Shown here: positions 12,159 through 21,842 of the stretch, piece by piece
Layout of the letters: every line of letters begins with the position of its first letter
Position numbering within the stretch: the stretch's first letter is position 1
Made by a program: the position numbers and the translations under genes
NCBI GenBank assembly: GCA_027559495.1
Contig: JAMXSV010000003.1
Location: forward strand, 1,612,001-1,676,000
DNA: 64,000 bases
DNA from: Aurifilum marmelostoma
Lineage: Eukaryota > Ascomycota > Sordariomycetes > Diaporthales > Cryphonectriaceae
Direction of reading: 5' to 3'
Notes under the pieces: model-generated
The model's input: only the letters and a program-made list of their open reading frames with translations
Databases searched by the model: none
Told to the model about the DNA's origin: nothing

Positions 12159-13001
12159 ATGGCATCCGTCTTCGAGCCCAGAAGCTCTCAGAGCCGCCAG
12201 ACAATGGCCGCCGCGCCCTCGGTGGCAGACAGCCTGCCCAGCATCAATTTCGGCTTCGACGACCTGCGCGACCGCATGGCCAAGTTCACGGCGCGCTTTG
12301 ACGACTTCATCGAGAAAGGCCGCAAGCGCGTCCTCGAGGAGAGGAACCAGTTCGCGGTGACTGTTGCGGAGCTACAAGGTGCGCAAACCCGCTCTCAAAC
12401 CCCCACTCAGGCCCGACAAATCAAGTAGACTGACATGCGATACGTGACTGCAGAGGACCAACGGATGAAGAAGAAGGACATCGACATCCTGCAGATGAAG
12501 ACGAACACCCACCAGAACACAATCTCCAAAGAGGCTGCCGAGGCGCGCGAGATGCAGGCGTCCATTGCCTCGCTGTCCTCGCAGCGCGACGAGCAGCTTG
12601 CTCTGCGCGACTCCCTGAAGCAGCAGATCGCGGAGGCGCAGAAAGAGATCGACGCGCGGCTCGCGGCGCAGCGGGCACACCAGGCGCGACAGGAGGCGCA
12701 GGCGCGGTTCAATGTGCCGGAGCTGGACTTTTGGATCACGAATCTGTGTCTGAAGATCGAGGGCGCGGGCCAGGACGACAGGCTCAAGTTTGTGTTTACA
12801 CACGTGGATGAGAAGGACTGGGAGCGCGAGGCGTGGTTCGAGCTGAGCACGGCGGCGAGGGATTATGATATAAGACACTGCAGGCCCAGGCTTGACAAGG
12901 AGAAGATCGAGAGGGTATTGGAGAGGACGAACGAGACGAGGGAGCTGGCCGTGTTGCTGAAAGGGATGAGGGAGCTGTTTGTGGAGGCTCTCAAAAGCTG
13001 A
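12159..13001 (+). CDS. spc25: Kinetochore protein Spc25 (Ndc80 complex)
   Basis: A subunit of the Ndc80 complex, which couples kinetochores to spindle microtubules; Spc24-Spc25 form the centromere-proximal head. Exons 12159-12378 and 12454-13001 give 255 residues (phase-1 junction restoring LQEDQRMKKKD). The conserved fungal N-terminus (ADSLPSINFGFDDLRDRM..FTARFDDFI) is followed by a heptad-rich coiled coil (about 50-165, with RMKKKDIDILQMKT and KQQIAEAQKEIDARLAAQ) and a globular RWD-like C-terminal domain (FNVPELDFWITNLCLKIEG..DRLKFVFTHVDEKDWEREAWFEL). Full length for the family. The intron begins GTGCGC and ends ACTGCAG. Confidence 0.95.
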
Positions 13002-13522
13002 GCACCTGGGGCAGACGTGTTAGTAGCTTCCTCTGGCCCTCCCACAGCGTCAACCAGCATGAAAACCTGACGCCTCGGTATTAGATGCTGTAACTCGCCT
13101 TCTTCACATGAGACAAAGGTTGTGTATGCCTGATTGTACTGTGTGTAAGACGTGGACTGCGGGTCAATCTTCTCTTGCGGATAAGTCGTGGCTTAGAGCA
13201 CGTTTAAGTGATGACAGATACCATAACAAACTGCAACGTAACTAGCATACTTCGACCCAGAAAAAGTATAAAGTCATTATTGCGACTGTAACAAATATGC
13301 ACAAGCTCCGTAATACAAACTTCTAAAGTGTTGCGCCGCCTGGGTGAATTTTCTTTTGGGAGAGGCACGTTCTCCCCCAGTCTGCTAAGTAGCGACGCGG
13401 CTCTACCCGCCAATTCATGCCCAGGCACAATCCCACTCAGGCTCTCACTAATCAACTTTCCCCCCGTCAACATTACACCACACACACACACCCACACACA
13501 CCCTACATACATCAAAAGCACC
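13002..13522. other. Intergenic region, spc25 to mzt1
   Basis: 521 bp between two tandem mitotic genes. A CA-rich stretch lies at about 13478-13502, directly upstream of the mzt1 ATG. No further gene seen. Confidence 0.5.
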
Positions 13523-14053
13523 ATGCCTCCTCCTCCACCCCCACAAGAAGAAAACAAGCAAGCCTCGGCCAACACAGCCGTCAACATCCTACAAGAAATC
13601 TCAGAGATCCTCGTAAGTTTGCAGAGACACCCCTCCCCCTAACCCTCACTCGGAGACACGCGAGAGTCTGAATCCCTCCTTTCCCACCAATCACCACTTA
13701 CTTACTCCACCATCCACAGAACTGCCACCTCGACCGCAGGGAGCTGTCGATATGCATCTCCCTTATTGAGAGGGGCGTCAACCCCGAGGCACTGGCTGTG
13801 AGTTCGCGTCTTCCCCTAGTCATCTTGCCTGGTTGTTCGATCCGTTCCTTGGTTTCAGGTAAGGGAGAGGAGGCTCAGTTTTGGCCAGAGAGAGAGAGAG
13901 AGAGAGAGACACGCAGGCAGTCAATCAAAGTGATGAGCTGATTGGCGAATGATTGACTAATTGTGCTATCAGACCACGATCAAGGAGCTGAGGGCCGGAG
14001 CGCAGGAGGCCAAGATTGAGCTTGAGGCGCGGAAGCAGCAACAACAGCGATAG
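13523..14053 (+). CDS. mzt1: Mitotic-spindle organizing protein 1 (Mzt1 / MOZART1)
   Basis: An 82-residue component of the gamma-tubulin ring complex, needed to recruit or activate it at spindle pole bodies. Exons 13523-13612, 13720-13797 and 13973-14053, all phase 0, introns GTAAGT...CACAG and GTGAGT...TCAG. The signature helix-turn-helix is intact: NTAVNILQEISEILNCHLDRRELS, ICISLIERGVNPEALA, TTIKELR. A proline-rich leader (MPPPPPPQEE) and a Q/K/R-rich tail are typical of fungal copies. The gene is too small and too split to stand out as a long open frame; the family match is what identifies it. It lies directly downstream of spc25 on the same strand, but they are separate genes with their own leaders. 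Confidence 0.95.
13886..13909. repeat. (AG)n microsatellite in mzt1 intron 2
   Basis: About a dozen AG units lie inside the second intron, upstream of its acceptor at 13972. Confidence 0.9.
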
Positions 14054-14691
14054 CGCCCTGGAGGCAGGAGAGAGTTGAATCACAGGGCTCTTTTGCATTT
14101 TGATCCCTTCCATTGGCCCTCGGAGTAATTGGGCGTTTATGGTGTTTGTACGGGCTTGAGCTGTCTGGGACGGTCGACAATGACCTGTCTTGCTTTTCTT
14201 TTGGGTTGACGGTCAGGGACGCGGACTGCGTCGTGACCCATGTGACCACTGAATAAAACATTCCGGAGCGGAGCAGAATTGATTCTTTCTTTGTGGATGA
14301 ACTATGCGTATACGTGATGTTTTTGTTTGTCCAGGGATTTGATGCGTTTCTCCTCTTTGATGATCATGATGCCCAGTCTAACCACCCACCCTTGAACGTG
14401 CCCTAGGACGCCCGGCCATGGCCTTCGAAGCAGTAGCCCTCCTCCTCTCATCCCAAAATCGATTGAACCCCTTCCAAATGCATGCATGAACTAACCCACA
14501 TCAAGAAAACAGCAATTTCGCCTCCGGTACCCAATCTGTCCTTGATCCAAACCACACGCCAAACGTCTCGTAAAAAGATGCCGAAAAAAAGAGATAAATA
14601 AGAACAAACGCCGGGTGCGCCCGCTGAATTCGAATGCTGAGTCCACCACCAAGCGAGCGTGTGCCTGTATACGGCCGGGATGACGAGCCCT
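14054..14691. other. Convergent intergenic region
   Basis: A 3' flank shared by mzt1 (+) and the CHY-RING gene (-). AATAAA at about 14252 is a plausible polyadenylation signal for mzt1. No gene seen. Confidence 0.5.
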
Positions 14692-16738
14692 TTATCGATG
14701 TCCAAATAGGTTGATCTCCTCCATCTCGTCATTGTCTTCATCTTCGTCGTCTTCATCCTCATCCTCCTCCTCTACCTCAGAATCTTCTTCCCCTTCGTAT
14801 TCACTATCGCCCTCGTCATCGGATGTCTGGCTGCGAGGGTTGCGCCCCCAGAAGTCAAGCTCTTCATCTTCCTCCTCATCGTCGAGGTTTATCTCAGGTT
14901 CTGCAAACGGTGTGTGCCGGCCTGGCGACTCAACGGTCGGGAAAATGCTGTTTGATGAAGTCGCATCGAAGCCAGGCGAGTGCGGAGCGCTCAGGGAGAG
15001 GTCACGTCCCGGCCTTGGCCGGTATGATGCGAAGCTCCAAGGTGAGACTGTTCTGCCGTAGCTGCACCTGCTGGTGGGCTTTCGCCTCTATCGGCTGGCA
15101 TAGGCGAGCGGTCCAGTTCGACAGTGTTGAAGGACTGGCATATTTGGCAGCGCAGACCCAGAAAGTGGTAATCAGTTGAACTTTTCGCCGAACAGTCGTT
15201 GCAGAAGAGAACAGATCGTACGCCTCGGTATTCTTCTGGCATTGGCTGCTCCTTGATAATGTTGGCAAGATTCAAGAACAATGCATCCATCTTGACGATG
15301 CTCTTGCTGCACAGCGGACACTTGTAGGATGTATTCATATACTGCTGGAAACAGTTCCGGTGGATGGGATGACCGCACTCCATAAAGATGACCTGCTGAG
15401 GCGAGGAGAACATGTCGTCGTTGCAAATCGGGCAGGTGGCGTCTGTCGCTCGCTCGATGCATTTGTGATCGTCCTTGGTTGCGATGGAGATGCACGCACG
15501 GCAGGTCTGTCGAGAGTTAGTGCCCACTTCCGATCATGGTTTCATACAGGAGGGGCAAGACATGCCTTGCAGTGGAAGAAGTCCTTTTCTAGCCCACGTC
15601 CCACTCGGCAGATCCCGCAGTCGTCGCAGTGGTATATGTGCTTATTCACATCATCGCTCCACAGCTTACAAATGTTGCAGTAATATGAGGCCGCACTTTC
15701 GCCGCAGTGGGTGCAGGTATCGGATGCCTTCTGCGCGTGTCCGCACAGCATACAGAGCATGTTCTTTGTGTGCTTCCTCGGTAGGGTATGCTCTTCTGCG
15801 TCGTCATGGCACAGCCGGCACGTGTACCATTTGTCGCACTCTGCACATTGTACCTTGACATTCCGCTTGTAGTGCACACACCCTAGTTCAGGAAGATCCT
15901 CGTCATCGGACTGTACCTCCTCTTCGGCACATTCAGGCATCTCGCTGGATTGAGACGGGGGTATTTTTGGTCGGTATGTAGGCCGAGCGTCCTCTGCCGT
16001 GGAGTGGATCGGAACCTGCTCCTCGTCCAAACCAGTCCATGATTTCAACGTCTCCAGTGCCGAAATACCAAAGCCCGTGTCTCTGGCGGAGGAGGAGGAG
16101 GAGGAGGCAGCTGCGGCAGAGGTTTGGAAGTCGGGCCTTGGCATAGGCAGTTGCACGCCGTCGAGAATTGCTTTCGCGTGTCTCGCCTTGGCATAGCTCT
16201 CGGTGAGGACCTGCTGCATGAGGTATCTTTTCTGGTCAAAGGTGATACTGCTTGACTGTATGGCCTGAATCTTGCGCCGCATGTCATTCATGCCGTCATC
16301 CGCAGGCAGGGCGCGGGACTTTCTCGCAGCAGCACTAGCAGTAGCAGAGTTGTCGGATGCATCTTGCGGTGGAAAGGTTTCGGGTTCGGGCGTGATAATT
16401 GGTCGGTCCATCTCGAAGATGGGAGGAGAGGAAGATTGAGGGGTCGAGTCTCGTGATGTGTCGCCGTCGGTCGGAGGGACGGGCCACCGGCGCTGTGGAA
16501 CGAGCAGAGGCGGGGATCTGGCGCCGAGAGCAATGTCTGGGCTCCTCAGGAACGAGAGGCTAGGAAACGATGCGGGAGGGCCGTCGCATTCAGCAACGGC
16601 ATCGCCATTGTCCAGATCAAAATCATGGGAGAAGCGGCGGACCGAGTCGGTGTCGGGTGCGGTGGCGAAAGGGGTCGAGAGACGGCGGACGGTCCGGGCA
16701 ACAGGATTGATGATGAAGTCGGCGACTAAAGATGACAT
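14692..16738 (-). CDS. CHY zinc finger / RING finger protein (RCHY1/Pirh2-like E3 ligase)
   Basis: A probable ubiquitin-protein ligase. Exon 1 15566-16738, exon 2 15068-15506, exon 3 14692-14921 (or ending at 14900); about 613 (or 606) residues. Order: a Ser/Pro-rich N-terminus (~290 aa), a CHY zinc finger starting CVHYKRNVKVQCAECDKWYTCRLCHDD, CTCHY-type cysteines (CNICKLW..HCDDCGICRVG..FFHCKTCRACIS), a C3H2C3 RING (CPICNDDM..MECGHPIHRNCFQQY..CPLC), a zinc ribbon (FCNDC..RCQIC), then a strongly acidic tail with LDFWGRNP. Intron 1 is GC-AG: only GCATGT...CGACAG gives HCK|TCRAC. The last intron is inferred because the zinc-ribbon frame ends at 14991 and the acidic tail continues in another frame; donor GTGCAG with acceptor GCCAG or TGCAG both work. 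Confidence 0.82.
15507..15565 (-). other. GC-AG intron of the CHY-RING gene
   Basis: A 59-nt intron, donor AAG|GCATGT, branch CTAAC nine bases before CGACAG. It restores the invariant HCxxCxxC spacing of the CTCHY zinc finger. A GT donor 17 bases downstream (GTATGA) would insert extra residues into the motif. Confidence 0.75.
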
Positions 16739-17914
16739 TGGGGACACAATGGTCACATATAAAAGCAAGAATCCAAGGAAGGATTAATCCATATGAAGTA
16801 GTCCAAATATCACATAGGGTGAGGTCATGAAGAAGAGAATTCGGCGTAACAGGTCATGATGCACCGATGAAATGTCAGTTGAAGTCAGGTCAAGTCGAAT
16901 CGAGTCACTAAAAGATCCCCCACCCCCCCTTGCCCTTTCGCCCCTGCTACTATAGTACTGTACTACGACCAGCGTTATCCTTATCGGTACACAGCACATA
17001 CGTAGGTAGTAGTACGATGTGCTCCCTAGTGAGGTCACCCCAGAACGTCTAGCTGAATTAGCTAAGCACGGACCTTGGATCGTCGGTCTTGCCGAGCGCC
17101 TATAAGACCTCACAGCCTTTGCTACAGTATGTTAGGGTTTCTCCATCCGAACCCTCTATTCCTCCAAGGGTTAACAAATTATCTGTGCTTGTTATGTGCT
17201 GGCTGTGGTCCTTCAGGAGAAAGGGTAGCCATTGCGCCAGCTGGTCATGCTTGTACATCGGACAATTGAAGAAGGCTCATTGCGGATTCGGTCTTTTATT
17301 GCTAGTTCGTCTCGACACCAAACAGGCACCTTGCTTCAGAATTAGGTCAGACCTTTAATTTAAATATGGCTGGTTAATGCTCTTTTTGGAGGTCCAGTAT
17401 CTAACGTACTGAAGTATCTGAGAAGATCCTAGCAGATCAATTATTTGATTCAAACCGACTTCTTCAGATCGGCATAATGCCAGACGCCATCCCCAAGGTC
17501 TCATACTCACGTCCAGAATGCACGCAGTGGGATGCGAGGAGACATGTACGGGCCAAGGTCAGTACAGATCAACATCAAATTGGCGAACGATGGGGTGGAT
17601 TATCCAAGCCACCAATGTTTCCAGGTGGTGCCGGTGCCAGATATTGTGTCTTGATTTGAAAATGTAATGCAACTTGGTATTCTGTTGTAACGAATCGAAT
17701 AAATCGGCTGTCCTATGACGCTTTCCGGACTTACATAAAAATCGTGACCCCGCGGCAACCCTCGCTCTCAAAAGCAACAACAACTTCACTGTTACACTCA
17801 CTCCTTCCCACCACCCTACTACCATCACAGTTACTGCTACCTCCACAATTTCTCTACGTCCAAACATCTCAACCGACTCATTTCTGTCCATCACATTCAC
17901 AACCACAAGGAAAA
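16739..17914. other. Divergent intergenic region
   Basis: 1.2 kb between the CHY-RING start (-) and the PITH-gene start (+). It includes AT-rich stretches near 17340-17370 and 17400-17460. No gene recognised; the last ~150 bases, rich in CA and CT, are probably the PITH mRNA leader. Confidence 0.5.
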
Positions 17915-18754
17915 ATGTCTCACTGCCACGACGAGCACGACCATCACCATCACCACGGCGGAGACGAGCATGACCATTCCGATGACATCACGCCAGCGGT
18001 ACAGTTCTCGCTATACCAGCACATCAACTTTGACGAGGTGACGGCACTCAACGAGAGCTCGTCTGGCGCGGGCAGGGCTATCGTGAAGAAGACCTGGGAC
18101 GAGCGGCTCACGGATGAGCCCGAGCTTGCTAGCGACGCAGATGAGCAGCTCATCATCAACATCCCGTTAGCCTCCCTCCCCCCCCCCCCCCCCGGCCTCC
18201 CTCTCTCTATGTCAGCCCACATTGTCCCTTGCCTCATTCACCTTCGCCTCTTCATCCAGCAAATACGATCACTCTCCCTCCTATACTAGATCTAACACCT
18301 CCCCATGCCGAGCGGGAAAAAAAAAAAAAGATTCACGGGCCAGATTAAGCTCCACTCCATCCTCCTCCGCACCTCCCAGTCTGACAGCGCCCCGCGCACC
18401 CTCCGCGTGTTCCAGAACCGCGACGACATTGACTTTTCCGCGGCCGAGGAGCTCGAGCCCGCCCAGGAGTTCGAGCTGAGCCGGACCTCGGAGGTGCAGG
18501 AGCTCCCCGTGCGGCGGGCCAAGTTCGGCCGGTGCCAGCGGCTGACCCTCTTCATCCCGGACAACTTTGGCCTGGGCGAGGAGGACGTGACCCGCATCGG
18601 GTATCTGGGGTTCCGGGGCGAGTGGATGCAGCTGGGGAGGGCGCCGGCGAATATCATCTACGAGGCGGCGGCGAATCCGGGGGATCACAAGATAAAGGGG
18701 ACGGGGGTGAACCAGGTGGGCAGTGGCATTGGGGGGCGTGGGCCAGGGTCGTAG
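17915..18754 (+). CDS. PITH domain protein (PITHD1-like)
   Basis: Exons 17915-18165 and 18331-18754 give 224 residues. The His/Asp-rich start MSHCHDEHDHHHHHGGDEHDHSDD is common to fungal members and could bind metal. The PITH domain (proteasome-interacting thioredoxin C-terminal domain, PF06201) follows: LYQHINFDEVTALNE, ELASDADEQLIINIPFTGQIKLHSILLRT, RVFQNRDDIDF, EVQELPVRRAKF, LTLFIPDNFG, TRIGYLGFRGEW and the tail HKIKGTGVNQVGSGIGGRG. The first exon ends in CC and joins A-TTC to give IPFTGQ. The acceptor is AAG preceded by 13 A residues. A second acceptor 18 nt upstream (CCGAG|CGGG, 18312) is also in frame and would add GKKKKR before FTGQ. Cellular role of this protein is not settled; the family is linked to proteasome/thioredoxin-like proteins. 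Confidence 0.9.
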
Positions 18755-18930
18755 TGAGGGATAGGCGCTGGCCGGCTTCTTTGCAGATTTGGAAGGGTAT
18801 ATGAATTATGGGGATGGGAAGGCGGAGCAAGGAAAGCAAGACAAGACTACATCGAGAGGGTCTCTACACCTGCTCATGGCGCTTCTTAGTTGACGCTTAC
18901 ATTCATGGTGGCCTGAAGACGGGCTGAGCA
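18755..18930. other. Short convergent spacer
   Basis: 176 bp between the PITH gene (+) and the CCDC25/Jlp2 gene (-) stop codons; the 3' UTRs probably overlap. Confidence 0.6.
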
Positions 18931-20073
18931 CTACATGAAATCATCCTCCCAGTCCTCATCCCGGTTCTGATTGCTCGCCGCCTCCATCTCCTCCTCGTTG
19001 TTGATGAAGTCGTAGGCGTGATCCTTCTGGTACTTTTGCTGCTCCCACTCCTTCTTCAGCCGCATGTCTTCCTTTTTCTTTTTTTGGTTCAAGGGCACCA
19101 CGTTAGCATACAGACTGATCTAAACATTGTCCATATGTGAAGACGGGAAAAGAACGTACTCGGAGCTGCTGTGCGGCCTGGTCTTTCTTCCGCAGCTCCC
19201 TCAGCCGGTCATCCTTCTCCTGCTTGAGATCCGGGTGCTTCTCGACCTTGGTCTTGTTGAGCCTGTTGACGATGGGATTCTCCCGCTGGTGTACGAGGAT
19301 CCGTTTGACCTGGACAAGGACAGTATAATTCGATCAGTATTCATGAGTCCAGCCAGCGACCTGTTCGTCTCTTATTCCATTCAATTTCCGCCTGGTTTAT
19401 TCTTACCTTCCTGTCATCGTGGAAGCTGACCTGTCCCGTCGCCATGCTGCCGTCCTTCTTGAGATTCGACCATGGCGTGTAGATGATAGTGATGTTGTCC
19501 TTCTTGTTGCCTGCAGAAAGAGTTTTAATGAGAAAACTAGGGTCTGCAAAGCCCAAAAACGGATGTTCATACAACATACCCTCGATGGAGTTGGCCTTGG
19601 TGAGCTGCGCCAGGTCCGTGAGGAGAGGCTCGGGTATGTTGTCCCAGGTCTCGCCGTCTCTCAACCGCAGATAGATATGTGCACTCGACAGTTTGTCTAC
19701 GTGGAACTGCAAGACACCGCATCATCATGTCAGGTTTCGTCCTTCTTTCTTGTTCAGATCAATGCATAGGAAGAGCAATGCTGAGGCTCCTCGTACCCTA
19801 CGGACGGATTGGGGGGTTAATAAGACGAGCTTGAAGGTCTTTCAAGTATCTCATAGAAGCAGAACTCACCAGACATCTTCCTCCCATCCATGCTTTATGA
19901 GATCCTCATCTAAACCGTGAAAAGACTGTGAGCATTACCTCGTCCTCCTCATCACCTGTTAACCCAAAGAGAGAGAGAGAAAAAACCGGGGCCCACGCAC
20001 TCTCAAACTTGTCCTTGCCTACATAAACGGACGCTGGTGGATCAACCACGTTGGAGGTGAAGTAGTAAACCAT
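18931..20073 (-). CDS. jlp2: CCDC25 / Jlp2 homologue (NFACT-R domain)
   Basis: A small conserved eukaryotic protein with an NFACT RNA-binding-like domain (DUF814) and a C-terminal coiled coil; function is poorly defined in fungi. Exons: 20001-20073, 19870-19909, a predicted 1-nt exon at 19797, 19580-19706, 19407-19510, 19160-19309 and 18931-19077, giving 213 residues (human CCDC25 is 208). Seen: MVYYFTSNVVDPPASVYVGK, GWEEDVW|FHVDKLSSAHIYLRLRDGE, LLTDLAQLTKANSIEGNKKDN, IIYTPWSNLKKDGSM..GQV, then VKRILVHQRENPIVNRLNKT and a Lys/Glu/Arg-rich helix ending EDWEDDFM. The Trp of VWFHVD needs one G that is in neither flanking exon; the single nucleotide at 19797, bounded by CCGTAG and GTACGA, supplies it. 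The last intron ends in an A-rich acceptor (CCAAAAAAAG). Confidence 0.88.
19707..19869 (-). other. Two introns around a predicted single-nucleotide exon
   Basis: On the minus strand: intron A is 19869-19798 (72 nt, GTGAGT...ATTAAC...CGTAG), the exon is the single G at 19797, and intron B is 19796-19707 (90 nt, GTACGA...CCTGAC...TTGCAG). Each has its own donor, branch site and acceptor. Splicing 19869-19707 as one 163-nt intron gives TGT TCC ACG TAG, an immediate stop. Confidence 0.7.
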
Positions 20074-20459
20074 GTTGAATGAGAAGACGTAGACCCGATT
20101 GAGTGTGCAGCGTGAGGTCGATGAAATGAATCAAGGTTGAGAAACAATCTTTTGCGAGTGCATTCGGCTGATTTATGGTGGTGATGTTGGCTGGATTGGA
20201 GAGTTCGGAGATCAAACGCGTGTGTAAGTAATTAACGGCGTATTTTACGTACGGAAAGAGCCGTGCAAGAAGCCCCATCCCCACAATTTTTTTTCGGCGA
20301 CAGGGGCAGGCAAGCTTCCCGTCCGCCGCCAAACAGCCTCAATTTTCAGAAGCGACTGCTGCTAGACGATTTCATCAAGTGTCCAACCCAACCTCGAACC
20401 ACCAGTCGACAGAACCCTCAACAACAAATACACTCGCCGACACCCACAAACGGCGAAAC
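20074..20459. other. Divergent promoter region, jlp2 / mrpl3
   Basis: 386 bp between divergent starts. A T8 run lies at about 20286-20293. No gene seen. Confidence 0.5.
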
Positions 20460-21635
20460 ATGGCGCCCAGGCTACCGACGCGGTGCTGGGCACCAATACA
20501 CCGCCAGACCACGACATCATCCTCCTCACCCTCCTCAGCCCTCCTGGCCAGCTCCATACAAGCATCACCACACCCCACCTCCACCTCCTCCCTCCTCCTC
20601 GCCATCCGCCCGTCTTTCCCCAGCACCAGCCTCACAGCCACACAGCAGACCCGCGGCAAAAAGTACGGCTGGACGACCCTGGACGAGCGCGCCCGCACCC
20701 TCCAGCTCAAGTACAACGCGCGCACGCCCGAGCTGCCCGCGCTGACCACGACCCCCGAGGCCGCCCAGAAGCGCAAGGAGTGGTCGACACCCCTGCGCAC
20801 AGGCGTGCTGGCGACCAAGAAGGGCATGACGGGCTACTACACGCGCAACGGCAAGAGGTTCCCCTGCACGGTGCTGCAGATGGACCAGTGCCAGGTGGTG
20901 GCGCACAAGACGACCGAGCGGCACGGGTACTGCGCCGTGCAGGTGGGCTGCGGCGAGAAGCGGGCCGACAACGTGACGGCGCCGCTGCTGGGGTACTACG
21001 AGGCCAAGGGCGTCCCGCCCAAGGAGCACCTGGTCGAGTTCCAGGTCCGCGGCGAGGAAGGGCTGGCGCCGGCCGTGGGCGTGCAGCTGCTGCCGGACTG
21101 GTTCCACAAGGGCCAGTGGGTCGACGTGCGCGCCAACTCGCGCGGCATGGGCTTCGAGGGTGGCATGAAGAGGCACGGCTTCTCGGGCCAGGAGGCCAGT
21201 CACGGTAACTCAAAGAACCACCGGACCATTGGTTCTGCGGGCGCGTCGCAGGGCTCCGGCTCCAGGGTGCTGCCCGGCAAGAAGATGCCCGGGCGCATGG
21301 GCAACGAGAGGGTGACGGTGCAGAACCTGGCGGTGCTGCGCGTGGACAACGAGCTGGGCATCATTGTGGTCAAGGGGTGCGTGGCCGGGCCCAAGGGCGC
21401 CCTGGTGCAGATCCAGGACGCCGTCAAGAAGCCGCCCCCGCCACAGGAGTTCATCGACAAGATGAACAAGGCCCTGATGGACCGGTTCCCGAATGCCGCG
21501 GCGGACCTGGAGGCGGCGAGGAAGACACACCTGCACCTCAAGCAGATGAGAAAGGAGCGAAGGATAGAGGAGGCGCTCAAGGGCGACCTGTGGGAGGGCA
21601 AGGGGATACTAGCAGACGAGAGACCTGAGTTGTAA
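20460..21635 (+). CDS. mrpl3: Mitochondrial large-subunit ribosomal protein uL3m
   Basis: An intronless 391-codon gene for the mitochondrial version of ribosomal protein L3 (yeast Mrpl9). ATG 20460 is the first in-frame ATG. The first ~65 residues are Ser/Thr/Arg-rich with almost no acidic residues, as in a mitochondrial presequence, ending near QQTRGKKYGW. The L3 core follows: RTGVLATKKGMTGYY..G, CTVLQMDQCQVV, the central W/R loop (VRANSRGMGFEGGMKRHGFSGQ, ASHGNSKNHRTIGSAG), and the L3 signature PGKKMPGRMGNERVTVQNL near the peptidyl transferase site. A charged C-terminal extension continues for ~80 residues. Third-position GC is very high, which leaves long open frames in the other frames and on the other strand; those are not genes. 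Confidence 0.96.
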   Translation: MAPRLPTRCWAPIHRQTTTSSSSPSSALLASSIQASPHPTSTSSLLLAIRPSFPSTSLTATQQTRGKKYGWTTLDERARTLQLKYNARTPELPALTTTPEAAQKRKEWSTPLRTGVLATKKGMTGYYTRNGKRFPCTVLQMDQCQVVAHKTTERHGYCAVQVGCGEKRADNVTAPLLGYYEAKGVPPKEHLVEFQVRGEEGLAPAVGVQLLPDWFHKGQWVDVRANSRGMGFEGGMKRHGFSGQEASHGNSKNHRTIGSAGASQGSGSRVLPGKKMPGRMGNERVTVQNLAVLRVDNELGIIVVKGCVAGPKGALVQIQDAVKKPPPPQEFIDKMNKALMDRFPNAAADLEAARKTHLHLKQMRKERRIEEALKGDLWEGKGILADERPEL

Positions 21636-21842
21636 AGAAAGGAAATAAGTCATCACATCAAGTATTTTACATTGTACAAAGAAAGGTATATTGGAACAAC
21701 CAAGGACGAGAGGAAAGAATAAGTTTTATCTGTGATCCAATCATGAGAATCAGTGTGAGAGGTCGTTGCATTCGTTCCTTTTCCTTTCCTTGTCGCCCTT
21801 TTCTTCTTCTTTTTCTACCGATCAAGAGCTCAATCGCTTCTT

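Noticed and set aside
18710..18800. Extra intron and exon at the end of the PITH gene (GTGGGC...TTTGCAG)
   Set aside because: The unspliced end VNQVGSGIGGRG matches the normal family C-terminus, so no intron is needed.
20483..21213. Long open frames overlapping mrpl3 in other frames and on the other strand
   Set aside because: They result from the high third-position GC of the ribosomal protein gene; the Arg/Ala/Pro-rich translations match nothing.
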